Shown piece by piece: positions 23,801-33,150 of a stretch of DNA of 64,000 nt; positions within the stretch are counted from its first letter, which is position 1; every line of letters starts with the position of its first letter. The translations under genes and the position numbers were made by a program. The notes under the pieces were generated by a model. It was not told the origin of the DNA. It saw only the letters and a list, made by a program, of their open reading frames with translations, and made no database searches. Origin of the DNA: Artocarpus heterophyllus (Eukaryota > Streptophyta > Magnoliopsida > Rosales > Moraceae); contig CM046335.1 in NCBI GenBank assembly GCA_025403435.1, forward strand, positions 11,406,377 through 11,470,376, in the 5' to 3' direction.

Positions 23801-24897
23801 AAGTAAAGATGGACATCTCCCACTGCTTCCGCTGAGACCAAGGATCCATCGCCCATCCGAAGCGTTAAGTCTTCACGTAGTAGACTTTTCATTTCTTTGA
23901 ATCCCTGCAGAGAAACACAAACATGATTAGTTGCACCGAAATCTATGACCCAGATGTCAATGGATTCCTTAACCAAACAAGTTTCTAAATATAGAAGATC
24001 ACACCTGCCTCCCTTGGAAAGGAAGTCCTTCCAATGCTTCTTTATATGCCCGACCTTACCACAAAAGAAGCATTTAAGCTTCTTTGGGTTCTTCTTCTTT
24101 TTCTTCTTGCTCTTGGTAGCAGCAGGAATAAAATACTTCCCACTCTTGGCCCGTTGCTTCTTTCCATTCCCAGAGTTAGGATTAGAACCAGAAGCAGCTA
24201 CCATGTTGGCCTCACCACCAGCAGGAGACTCCCTGATCAGCAGTTCAAACTCCTATAATTGTTTCATCAGTTCTATCAAGGTCATATCTTGTCTATTGCT
24301 TAAATTAAAAGTAGCTCTAAACAGAATAAATTTCTTAGATAGAGTCTCAAAGACCATAGTCATCTGAGTTTCAGCATCGATGTCGGCTCCATTGGTTTGA
24401 GCCTCAGCGAGGTAACCCATGACCAACATCATGTGCTCCTTTACAGATGTCCCCGGTCTCTGTCTATAGTTTAAGAGTTTTTGAAGTGCCCCTTACCGCT
24501 TTGTTATGGCCTGGCCTCCAAACATGTCCTCAAGATTATCCAAGATCTGCTTCGCAGTCTCATAATCCTGATGTTGAGCCTGCAGCACGTTGTTCATGCT
24601 AGCCATAACATAGCAGCGGGCCTGATCATTAGCATCTTTCCAGCGGTCGTATGCTTGAAATTGCTCATTACTTGAGTCTCCCGTAGGCTCGGGAGGACAA
24701 GGGGTTGTCAGTACATATTTCAGTTTCTCAAAGGATAGGACGATGTCCAGGTTCCGTTTCCAATCGTTATAATTCTCACCGGTTAATTGGTTTTTGTCAA
24801 GTATTGATGATAAAGCGTTTTTAGATATTTTCAATCTACAATGAATCATATACCAAACATAAGCAAACATATATAATAATTTAGTAAGATAACACAA
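20900..24897 (-). pseudogene. Copia-1 gag-pol (decayed)
   Basis: Gag is 24897-24493 (LTGENYNDWKRNLDIVL) and ends at a premature stop. Gag continues in the same frame to the zinc knuckle at ~24080 (CFFCGKVGHIKKHW, last Cys replaced by Trp). The protease motif reads DFGATNHV instead of DSGA. Integrase (24204-22954) has HLRLGY in place of HLRLGH and SNRGGEY in place of SDRGGEY, so a zinc His and a catalytic Asp are lost. RT (22938-22126 and 21913-20900) keeps YVDD near 21858 but has a stop after DYEI and a frameshift between about 21920 and 22120. RNase H keeps [12 protein letters not shown] and YCDNS. Several changes look like C-to-T or G-to-A transitions. Not functional. Confidence 0.88.
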
Positions 24898-24990
24898 TCA
24901 TGTAAAATCATACAAATGTGTTTATGTGTCAAAACCTTGAAAATATCACAACCTTACAACGATAATTCCCAACTTAGAATTCAACAAGCT

Positions 24991-25289
24991 CCTAGGGGAG
25001 TCATGCCAAATTCAATCAGGAACACGGATCCCCTCCTGATTAATATATGCCATCCAGGACCCGTATGGTCCAGCATATACTAAAAATCGTTTCTTTGGCC
25101 ATTAATTTTATTAACAGAGCTCCTAGGGGAGATTAATAATAAAATTAACGTGAGTGTATAACCATCATTTTAATATTTTATCCATGATTTATAATCACCA
25201 CCTAGGGGTGTGCAACCATAAATCATACTAAAATACCTTATCCTTTCAGAGATCCAATCTGGTACATGATATAAATCCCTTCCTAGGGG
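24991..25289 (-). repeat. CCTAGGGG stem-loop array in Copia-1 leader
   Basis: Exact CCTAGGGG words lie at 24991, 25122, 25201 and 25282. At least two sit at the tip of clear inverted repeats. In 25102-25147, ttaattttatta pairs with taataaaattaa. In 25183-25227, atgatttat pairs with ataaatcat. The arrangement suggests a structured RNA leader; the folding is my reading, not a computation. Confidence 0.6.
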
Positions 25290-25350
25290 TCGGGACTACC
25301 ATGTTCTTCCTATGGACCAATGATGGAGGCCTTAGGTCCTCTCCTCGAAA

Positions 25351-25365
25351 ACCTTCTCCCACTCA
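25351..25365 (-). promoter_or_regulatory. Leader 15-mer shared with Copia-2
   Basis: Minus strand TGAGTGGGAGAAGGT, identical at 50289-50303 in Copia-2 and in the same place relative to primer site, hairpins and gag. It is purine-rich and resembles a polypurine tract. Confidence 0.7.
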
Positions 25366-25780
25366 ATTTTTTTGAAGTCAAGGTTTTATTTTAAAATCAT
25401 GCATGAACAATTTTAATATGAGCGGCACTCCCTATTCTATATGACATGTTATCAATATACATGGTAAATTATATTATAATGTAGACAAGCAAAGCAATCA
25501 AGCAAAGCTACAAGCAAAATAATAATAACCGTAATATTATGGTTCCACCCTAGAGAATAGAAAACTAAGATTACAAGAGAATAATCGAGACATTTATCGA
25601 TTCTTCATCCTTAAATCCTCAAGCTGTATCCTTCTTCATGTAATATCCATCGTCAAGTCTTCAATCCTGTATGAATTGAATACTTCATATTTCCAATCAT
25701 ATCCAAATTTAATGTTTCTCAGAATCGTCCCAAAAATAAAATTAAAACTGCACCGTAAAAATTGCACCTTTTCTGCAGCT

Positions 25781-25968
25781 CTCGGTCAGCAAGCCGATCT
25801 GAGTGATCAGCCTGTCGATCTGAGTGATCGGCCTGCCGATCATGAAGGTTCGGCCTACCGGCAGAGCACCAAAATTTCTGCCCCACTGTCGGCCTACCGG
25901 ACCACACGTCCGGCCTGTCGATCTGTGACCTTCGGCCTACCGAACTGTGAGGTCCGGCATGCCGATCG
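25781..25968. repeat. Near-palindromic motif cluster in Copia-1 leader
   Basis: About eight variants of TCGGCCTGCCGAT (plus-strand reading), the reverse complement of the motif in the LTRs. This cluster could pair with the LTR cluster. Confidence 0.85.
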
Positions 25969-26462
25969 AGCAGAAAACCCTCATTCCAGAAAATACAATT
26001 TTAATGCAATTCATCAATTTTATTTTCAACAATTCAAAAACATAAAATTAGAGACTCAGGAAATACCTGGAGGCGCCATCATCAATCTTTAAGATCCGAC
26101 TTCTCGTTCCGTCTTCTCTGAATAATTATTTAATTACAAAATTCTTACAAATTAAAAATTAAATAACAATTCCTAGACGGAGATGATAGTCTGCCATCTA
26201 ATTACATGAAAAACCTAGATACACATTCTAACCTCTAAGGAACCATAACCGGTATTAATTAATTAATAAATAATTAAACAAACGATTTAATCAACCATAA
26301 TTAATTAATAAACATTCACCACATAATCCATGACAACATATATATTATATAGAAACCTAGAGTGCCATCTCTCTATAAAATTCAATTCAAGCATAGGAGA
26401 GATTAAGATCACAAAATTTATGCATATAATATGATCACAAACTTGCAAATTTATGTAAAAAC

Positions 26463-26478
26463 CTCGGCTTTGATACCA
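26463..26478 (-). promoter_or_regulatory. Copia-1 primer binding site
   Basis: Minus strand TGGTATCAAAGCCGAG, two bases inside the LTR edge. It differs at one base from the initiator-Met site TGGTATCAGAGC common in plant copia elements. Confidence 0.85.
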
Positions 26479-26872
26479 ATTGTTGGAAAAAAAGTGCGCA
26501 GCGGAATTTTAAAATTTTTTTCATCAGAGTAATTTCCAAAACACAAGTTTGACATGTTATATGTATAAATTAGACAGATCTTACTAACCTCAGTGTGCCG
26601 AAGAACCTCCGCAACCTGTGTAGAGAAGTAACGTTCCAGAAGAGCCTCAACCAACTGGTCTTCTTTGCTATTCTCTATCCACAACTAGAGTGAGTGTGGA
26701 CTCACACGTACAGCTCTTCCACCGGTGACTCTCCTTCCAACCAATAGAGAGAACCCAAAGCTAGTGTTCGTGATTTGTGAACAAAAACTCTCAGGGAGTT
26801 TTCAGATGCTCACTAGAAGAGTATCACTCTTAATCTCTCAAATTTATCTGAGTAAATCATAAGACTTACTCC

Positions 26873-26881
26873 TTTTTTATA
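26873..26881 (-). promoter_or_regulatory. Copia-1 5' LTR TATA box
   Basis: Minus strand TATAAAAAA preceded by CCAAT at 26885-26889. Confidence 0.55.
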
Positions 26882-26998
26882 GCTATTGGTCCTCGGGTCA
26901 GTCCATATCAGATTAGGTCTCAAAAACTCGAAACAGAATCAAGTTCAGATCAATATCTGATAAGATCCGTGTGAAAATGCGTAATCTTATCTCCTGCT

Positions 26999-27078
26999 GA
27001 TCGGCAGGCCGAAGATTCTGATCGGTAGGCCAAACAGGCCAGTTCGACAGGCCGACCACGTCATTCGGTAGGCCGAAC
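26999..27078. repeat. Near-palindromic motif cluster in Copia-1 5' LTR
   Basis: Four motif copies at the same sites as in the 3' LTR, some with point changes (GGTAGGCCA, GACAGGCCG). They end about 120 bp upstream of the TATA box. Confidence 0.85.
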
Positions 27079-28516
27079 TCCCGAGAAAAAATCTCCGCGA
27101 ATCTTTTATTTTCCACCCGAGATTCTAAAGGATAAAGTCTCAGTTTTGATTCAAATAACCCAATAGAAAAGTTATCTGATCAAAACAAACTATATCAAGA
27201 TAATCTCTAGGAAAATAAATCAATTCATAATAATTCTACAAGTTTATCTTGATCTAATTTGTTCAAAATTAAAACAACCGATAAACAGACAAGAATTATC
27301 TGATCGCCATAATTCAACAAGTTTATCTTGAACTAATTTCTTACAAAATTAATTCAACCGATAAACAGACATGAATTATTTAATTCTTACAAATTTTAAA
27401 CCAATATGATAAATCCGACATAAGTCACCAATTATTGGAAAAGCACGCCGTGTCGTTATAGGATTTTGTGAGCTAGCAAAGGGGACCAAAATGGACCTAT
27501 AATGTTCAAGCACATGAAAATTATGAAACCCAATATCTCAGATATACATTTCACAATTATCAACTCCAACGCTGCTCCACTAAAAGCTTGGAGCTACACT
27601 CTCAAACTTTATAGAATTACAAAGCTCATGTAGCTAAGTCTCCATGACATATCATAGTGTATCACATCCCCAAATGATCATCCATAATCGACTTAAGGAC
27701 AAGTTCTGTCTTACCTTCTCGATTATTTTTATCTTACGTTCCATTGTCTCACCATTAGAAAACTTACCATCCAAAGATAGTATACCATTCGGTTACATCT
27801 ATGTATCTAAATGGTTGAGCCCTCCAGTTTTTCAATTACAGGACAACGCATATAAGAGGATATCATTACTCCTAAAGAGGAGCTATGGATTCCATATCTA
27901 TGAATAACAACTCTGCGCTATCAAGAGTCATGCCTCTAACGTACCGGTATGCATACCACTATTGAGATGTGGGTGTCACCCTTTGAGACATCAAAAGACA
28001 CAAGTCGAGACAACGGGCCCACTATTCATCTTAGGATTAAGATACAATACAAATGACTATCTAAAGTGAATCGATTTGCCGAGACAGAGTTATTAATCCA
28101 AATTAATTCACTTTATGTCCTGATCCAACACATCGTCACCTATGACAACGTGCCAATGTTTCTATTCACGGAGTCCAACTCCGATGGTCAAGACAAACCA
28201 TCTCCCAAAAGGGATATAGACAACATAACAATCTTTACATGAATAAAACGCCCAACTTTATTCCCTCGATTGCAGATCATATGTTTTAGACCGTCACCTT
28301 AAGAATCGTGTCTTTCGCATAATCAGTCCATCATATGCCCAGTTCTTAAGGCTTAGATTGACAGTCTCAGACTACTGTTTGCTTATCATACATTCAACAA
28401 ATATGGACGTAAAGAGGACAATATTTGGTATATATAAAAGAATAAATTCTTTATTGATAAAAAATGTCTCCAAAAATGTATTACATTTTTACTCCTTAGG
28501 GCATACATGTCTAACA

Positions 28517-28521
28517 TTGAT
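28517..28521. repeat. TSD of Copia-1, right copy
   Basis: ttgat, identical to 18821-18825. Confidence 0.9.
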
Positions 28522-28580
28522 AGCAAAATTCATGAGCTCATAAGGTATAATTCACATTTATAGAGTTTCATATGTAGCCT

Positions 28581-28590
28581 AAGTGGGAGA
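28581..28590 (+). promoter_or_regulatory. Copia-3 polypurine tract
   Basis: aagtgggaga, two bases before the TGTTGG start of the LTR. Confidence 0.75.
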
Positions 28591-28591
28591 T

Positions 28592-29058
28592 TGTTGGATC
28601 AAAATCCAATATATGGGTTAATATATTAAATAAATGTGAATTAAAGGCTATCAATAAGCTTGCCCAATTAAAAGTGATCAATTTGGGTTTTGTGCTTTAA
28701 ATGCATCATTATGTGTGGGCCTCCTATGTGTAGAGACCAAAAATATAATTACTAATTTTATGATGAGCTAAATTGGTAATTAAGGATAATTGTTAGGGTT
28801 TAGCAATTATATAAAAAGGTTGTGGTCCCTAAGTCAGTATGTATATTATTTTTCTGTTTCCCATCTACAGAGAAATTACAAAGGCATTCTGAGAAGGAGG
28901 GTTTACGTACCAGACTTGGAAGATCCTCAATCTATAGACTCAAAAATCACATTCAATCCATGAATTCAAATTAGCTTCTACATCTTATTAATGTTCTTGA
29001 TGATTTGGCATAAATGATCCTAGGTGATGATGGTTTTCATCACAATTTTGTTCTAACG
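28592..29058 (+). repeat. Copia-3 3' LTR
   Basis: It starts TGTTGGATCAAAATCC right after the polypurine tract and ends about TTCTAAC(G) where unit sequence resumes. It contains a TATATAAAAA box at 28808-28817. The usual final CA is altered or trimmed and no flanking repeat can be checked because the 5' end of the element is missing. Confidence 0.7.
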
Positions 29059-29066
29059 CTATGCAT

Positions 29067-29073
29067 TATAAAT
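29067..29073 (+). promoter_or_regulatory. TATA box of plus-strand small gene, unit 2
   Basis: TATAAAT as in units 1 and 4. The Copia-3 LTR ends only about 9 bp upstream, so native upstream promoter sequence has been replaced. Confidence 0.55.
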
Positions 29074-29156
29074 ATGCTTGATTACATAGAACAAAGGTTA
29101 TTGTCATTTCAAAAAAACAAAAACAAGGGCTATTGTGGTTCATCTAATTTCCAAAA

Positions 29157-29327
29157 ATGTCTTCAAACAATAATGGTTCATCTTCTCAAAATTCTGCTCA
29201 AGCCTGCCTGGTGGTCAATTGGCCAAGATCAAGTGGTCATGGAAACAACCAGAGCGACCAGCAACCCTCGGCCAAGTCCATCCTTGCACCGGACAAGAAA
29301 CAGAAATCATCAAACAAGGGAAAATAA
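29157..29327 (+). CDS. Small Ser/Gln/Lys-rich protein, plus-strand member, unit 2
   Basis: A 56-residue intact copy (MSSNNNGSSSQNSAQACL... ending NKGK). It lacks the 27-codon duplication of unit 1, and one GK-rich pair near the end is missing. Its divergent partner and all upstream sequence beyond the TATA box are gone. If transcribed, it would depend on the adjoining Copia-3 LTR. Function unknown. Confidence 0.55.
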   Translation: MSSNNNGSSSQNSAQACLVVNWPRSSGHGNNQSDQQPSAKSILAPDKKQKSSNKGK

Positions 29328-29571
29328 GGGGTTATAAATGAACAATATATCAGTTTCTTTTTTGTGTATTCTCTTATACATAGTTCGTTTCCTATTGCAT
29401 CTGATTTAGCGTTTCTCTTTTATACGTTATTTTGTTTATATACATGTATATGCACGCATACATATTATGCATATGTATGCGTGTGTATAGATTTCCATAT
29501 TTATGTGTATGTGTAGATTTTCTATTATAATGATCGGAGTAGGGAAAGTAATTATTTGTTTGTCCATTTAG

Positions 29572-30980
29572 ACATATATGTTAGTCACCTACATTTGATT
29601 ATGAATAAATAAGAATAATATTTATAATTTAACATTTGTATGATTTTTTAGTTTTATTAAATAGATACATGTATTCTTATTTATGTAATGTGAATTTACT
29701 AGTACGACATGTTATTTATGGTCTTTCATAATTTGAGAACATGATTACGAGAAAAGAAAAAAAAAAAACAATTAAAAAGATTTAGAAATAATTTTGTATA
29801 TCATTGCCAGACGAAGAAGAAGATGATGATTTAAATTGGGTAGTATTAATTTAAAGGATACCAAACTTGTGACGGCGTGGGATAATTAAGCCGAAAACAA
29901 AGATTTTTTTTTTTTTTAAACCGCGGCAAGTACGTAGAGAAGATCATGATGGGTCATTTGTAAAGGAAACTACAAACTACAAGTCGTTATAGCATTAAAC
30001 GACAATTACAGATTAAACGATGAATTTTTTTACCGACGTGTCCTTTTCATGTTTATTTGGAAGTACTTTAGATAAAGCACGCCAAAGCTTGACGTCTTTA
30101 TGATATGAACCATAGAAAAACTTTGTCCTCGAAAAAAATAAAATAAAGCAAAATCCGATTGATTAATGAGATAGGGTAGACGACAACGAATATGTTTTTT
30201 TTTTTTGTAAGACAATGTACTTATCAAAGAATGACAAATATATATGCTATGAATAACGTCTTTTATTAATAACAAAAATCACTGGTGTTATTTGATCTTC
30301 TCACTAGATGAAAGGAAATATATAAGATATAAATGATGTGTGGTTCATTTTGAAGAAAGCCTTTTTTTATTTATATAGGCATTCTAAATTTATTTAGCAA
30401 AATCCAGAACTTTCAAATTTGTCGTGGAAGATCGTAGTTCTTTTTCTTTTTCATTATAATTGTGTTTTCTTTGTTATTTTTCCAATATTAGAACCAGAAT
30501 GGAAAGGATAAACCAAAAAATAATAATTTTTAGCCATTTGTATAACTCTTATTGATAACATTGTAAATCTAAGGTGCTCATATTCAATTAGAACAACAAA
30601 TTTGAACCCGTATTTAAAATTTTTGTGCATTTATTAATTTGGGTATATGTTTGTGTTACCGTTAGCTTAATAGGGTTTGACTTTTCTTTTTTGTTTTTTT
30701 CTTTTTAATACTGAGGTTGAAATTTTTAATTTATTTTGTTGTTGACTTAAACGACAGATTGACACCAAATTCTTCATGACTAAACGTTTCATGGTCATAA
30801 AAAACAGTCAACAGTCGTCCTTTTAATTAGTTTTTTAATTTTATTTTATACATTGCATTTTAAAGGTATCAAAAAACCATACCTAACATTTGGATAGTTG
30901 CATCTTTATTTGTTAAATTTTAAGATGCTAAATCTTACCTTCCATCAGTTAATCATCTATATCTAGATTGTTCTAATGTT
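29572..30980. other. Unit 3 non-coding spacer
   Basis: Counterpart of 9-1666 with poly(A)/poly(T) runs (29757-29767, 30196-30205). It lacks the segment matching about 1385-1635 of unit 1. No gene seen. Confidence 0.6.
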
Positions 30981-30988
30981 TTTCATCT

Positions 30989-31911
30989 AGCTAGGGCTGT
31001 TTAAAAATACCGAAAAACTGAAACCAATCGAAACTGACTACCGAACCAATTGAGAAAAGCAGAAAAAATCAATTTATTTAGACACAAAACCAACCAAATT
31101 AGTTTGAAAACTGACTGCCCATCAATTTTTGGCGGTCGATTTTCAGAAGCAAATTTTTTAGCCGGCGGTCAACTAACCGACCCTTCAAACATCAATAAAC
31201 TTTCCTTCTTTTACCATGAAGTTAAGGTCCATCATCTGCAGGTTTTCTGCTATGTTTTAATTGCAAATGATGGCTCTGAGTGGATGCTGCGGATTCAGTC
31301 AGAAAGAGCACTTTAAAGATGACTCTTATTACTTTTGTTAATGTTTCAGTTTTGAAATTTTTTTCCAATCAGACTATTCTTATGCCAACTTGTTTTACGT
31401 CTGCTTGTGTATGTTACTGTTTCAATTTTTATATTTATTTTTTCCCTTCTTTTGGTTTGAGAGGCATCTGATTTTATCTTAAATTATGGTAACATTATAT
31501 TCATCACTAGTTATTTGAGACTAAAACTTGTAGAAGTTTGACAATTTCTTTATGATGCAGAGGGCAAGGAATAAAATTTGTCCATGTTAATATAACGCTT
31601 GCTTGTGATGTAATTTACTTGCTGTGATCAATTTACTTTTTTTAAAAAAACTTGTTATTGTGATATAATTTTAATTCCAATTTATATTAATAAAGACCAT
31701 GTTATATTGCTCTTTAAACACTAAATTACTTTAAGTATTCTGGCCGATAGTCGAAAACCGACCTTAATCGACTGTCATAAAACCGATTGTTGTCGGTCGA
31801 ACACCGACCTACTGTTTAACTATTTAGTTGGTTTTTGGTTCCACTTTCTCAAAAACGATGACCATTTGTCGGAAACCAACCGACCAAAGATCGATCAATG
31901 AACACCTTTGC
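30989..31911. mobile_element. hAT-like non-autonomous element, unit 3
   Basis: Same element as 1675-2618. Left flank tttcatct (30981-30988), right flank tttcatat (31912-31919, one change). CCGAC-type subterminal motifs are kept. Confidence 0.5.
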
Positions 31912-31919
31912 TTTCATAT

Positions 31920-33150
31920 GCAATAGATTGATGGTAGATCCTTTCCATTCTACTTGAAAATATGTACTTTTTTTTATTCTACTACAAATTAGATCTATGA
32001 AAGATGGCTGAGGACTCGGCAAATCTCATGATGACGGCAAAAGGCTCGGAAAATCTCATGACGATTGTTGGCTCTGAGACCCTAATTGTGTCAACTCCAC
32101 CATGCCATCATCCAGATCAAGTCACTCTGGATTAGGAAAGAAAGCCATGCTCATATCCAATACGAAGGAGTTTTCTTAATAACCTTCATCAAATCTAAAG
32201 AGCTGGTAATATTTTAATTTTTTTTTTGTTTTTTTTTTTTTACTTTTTTGAATTTTTTCTATCTTAGCGTATCTATGTGTTTTTATTAGTCAAAATGATA
32301 TAACATAAATTTTAAATACAAATGTATAAATATGCACTTGTCCAAACGTAAAATATGATTTTTAAACTTTTAAAACGAGGGTATAATAATTAAAAAACAT
32401 ATAATAATAATAAAAACTTTTGATTATTAGACAAAAATCCTTGCAATATGGCTTATTTAAGGAGTACTTAAATAGGACGTTGCTCCAGGCACCATAATTA
32501 ATATAATGCGGGTAAAATCTGTTATACTTTGGGATCTGCCATCTCAACACTAGAGATATTAAATGGGCCGGCCTGGTCTAGTCTATTTAATTTAGGCTCA
32601 AACGTGACTCTTGTCATATATGGGCCTGCCTATTTATTTATCATATCGTGCTAGACCCGACCCTGTTAATTTTTGTAGCATCAAGCCCAGTCAATAAATC
32701 GGCCTTGCCTATAAAGTGCTTGGGCCATGCTTAGACTCGTATCGATATTCGTGTTTTTTGTTGTACTTTTAGCTCTTAATGTATCTTTCTTCTGCTTAAT
32801 AAATTCGCAAAAAAATAAAAATAAAAATACTAAATCATAACAAAAGAAAGTGCATGATTAATAAAAAAATCTTTTTTTGAGGACAACAACATTATAGTAT
32901 TTTGTACGGTATGGTTTCTATAATGTAGTCTTTTATATAAATCAAAGAAGATAAGTATATATTAGAAGTGACAATTTACAAACAATAAAGAATCTCTTTG
33001 ATCTTTTTTCTTTTTTAATCAAACCTATTAGAAATTTAATACTTCTTTATAAAAAAAAATATTTATAAAAATATAAAATATATTAGTAAAATTAGTTTTA
33101 AATTGCATATTTTAATCGTACTTATAACTAAACCCCAGTCGTGCTTTTAG
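31920..33150. other. Unit 3 spacer with GGCC-rich block
   Basis: Counterpart of 2627-3909. The GGCC-rich block begins near 32550. It ends in the PMS1 acceptor tgcttttag at 33142-33150. No gene seen. Confidence 0.5.

Larger units (their letters stand above)
24898..26462 (-). other. Copia-1 untranslated leader
   Basis: About 1.56 kb between the primer site and gag with no credible open frame. In sense order it holds the motif cluster 25968-25781, a 15-mer shared with Copia-2 (25365-25351), and a set of predicted stem-loops (about 25350-24980) built around four CCTAGGGG words. Confidence 0.8.
18826..28516 (-). mobile_element. Full-length Ty1/copia element Copia-1 (minus strand), nested in Copia-3
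   Basis: A 9.69-kb element with two 2036-bp LTRs, a 5-bp TSD (ttgat), a tRNA-iMet-like primer site beside the right LTR and a polypurine tract beside the left LTR. Both sites place transcription on the minus strand. It interrupts the 3' untranslated part of Copia-3. The LTRs differ by scattered substitutions of a few percent as judged by eye, so it is older than Copia-2. gag-pol is open in pieces only. Confidence 0.92.
26481..28516 (-). repeat. Copia-1 5' LTR
   Basis: Partner of 18826-20861, same length. In the minus-strand sense the order is motif cluster (27078-26999), CCAAT (26889-26885), then the TATAAAAAA box (26881-26873). Transcription probably starts about 30 bp further on. Confidence 0.9.
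16257..29058 (+). mobile_element. Decayed plus-strand copia element (Copia-3), host of a nested element
   Basis: Plus-strand gag-pol remnants (16257-18480) are followed, after the nested Copia-1, by a 3' untranslated tail, a polypurine tract and one LTR (28592-29058). The left end starts inside gag with no 5' LTR or primer site, so the 5' part was lost. Its RT and RNase H differ clearly from Copia-1 and Copia-2, so it belongs to another copia lineage. Many stops and frameshifts make it the oldest element here. Confidence 0.75.
14603..29571. repeat. Tandem repeat unit 2 (gutted by retroelements)
   Basis: Unit-type sequence covers 14603-16256 and 29059-29571. The roughly 12 kb of a normal unit between the middle of the hAT-like element and the small-gene TATA box are missing. 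Copia-derived sequence takes their place, so this unit has neither PMS1 exons nor the minus-strand small gene. Confidence 0.8.

Noticed and set aside
21428..24675. Plus-strand open frames inside Copia-1
   Set aside because: They are antisense shadows of the minus-strand gag-pol.
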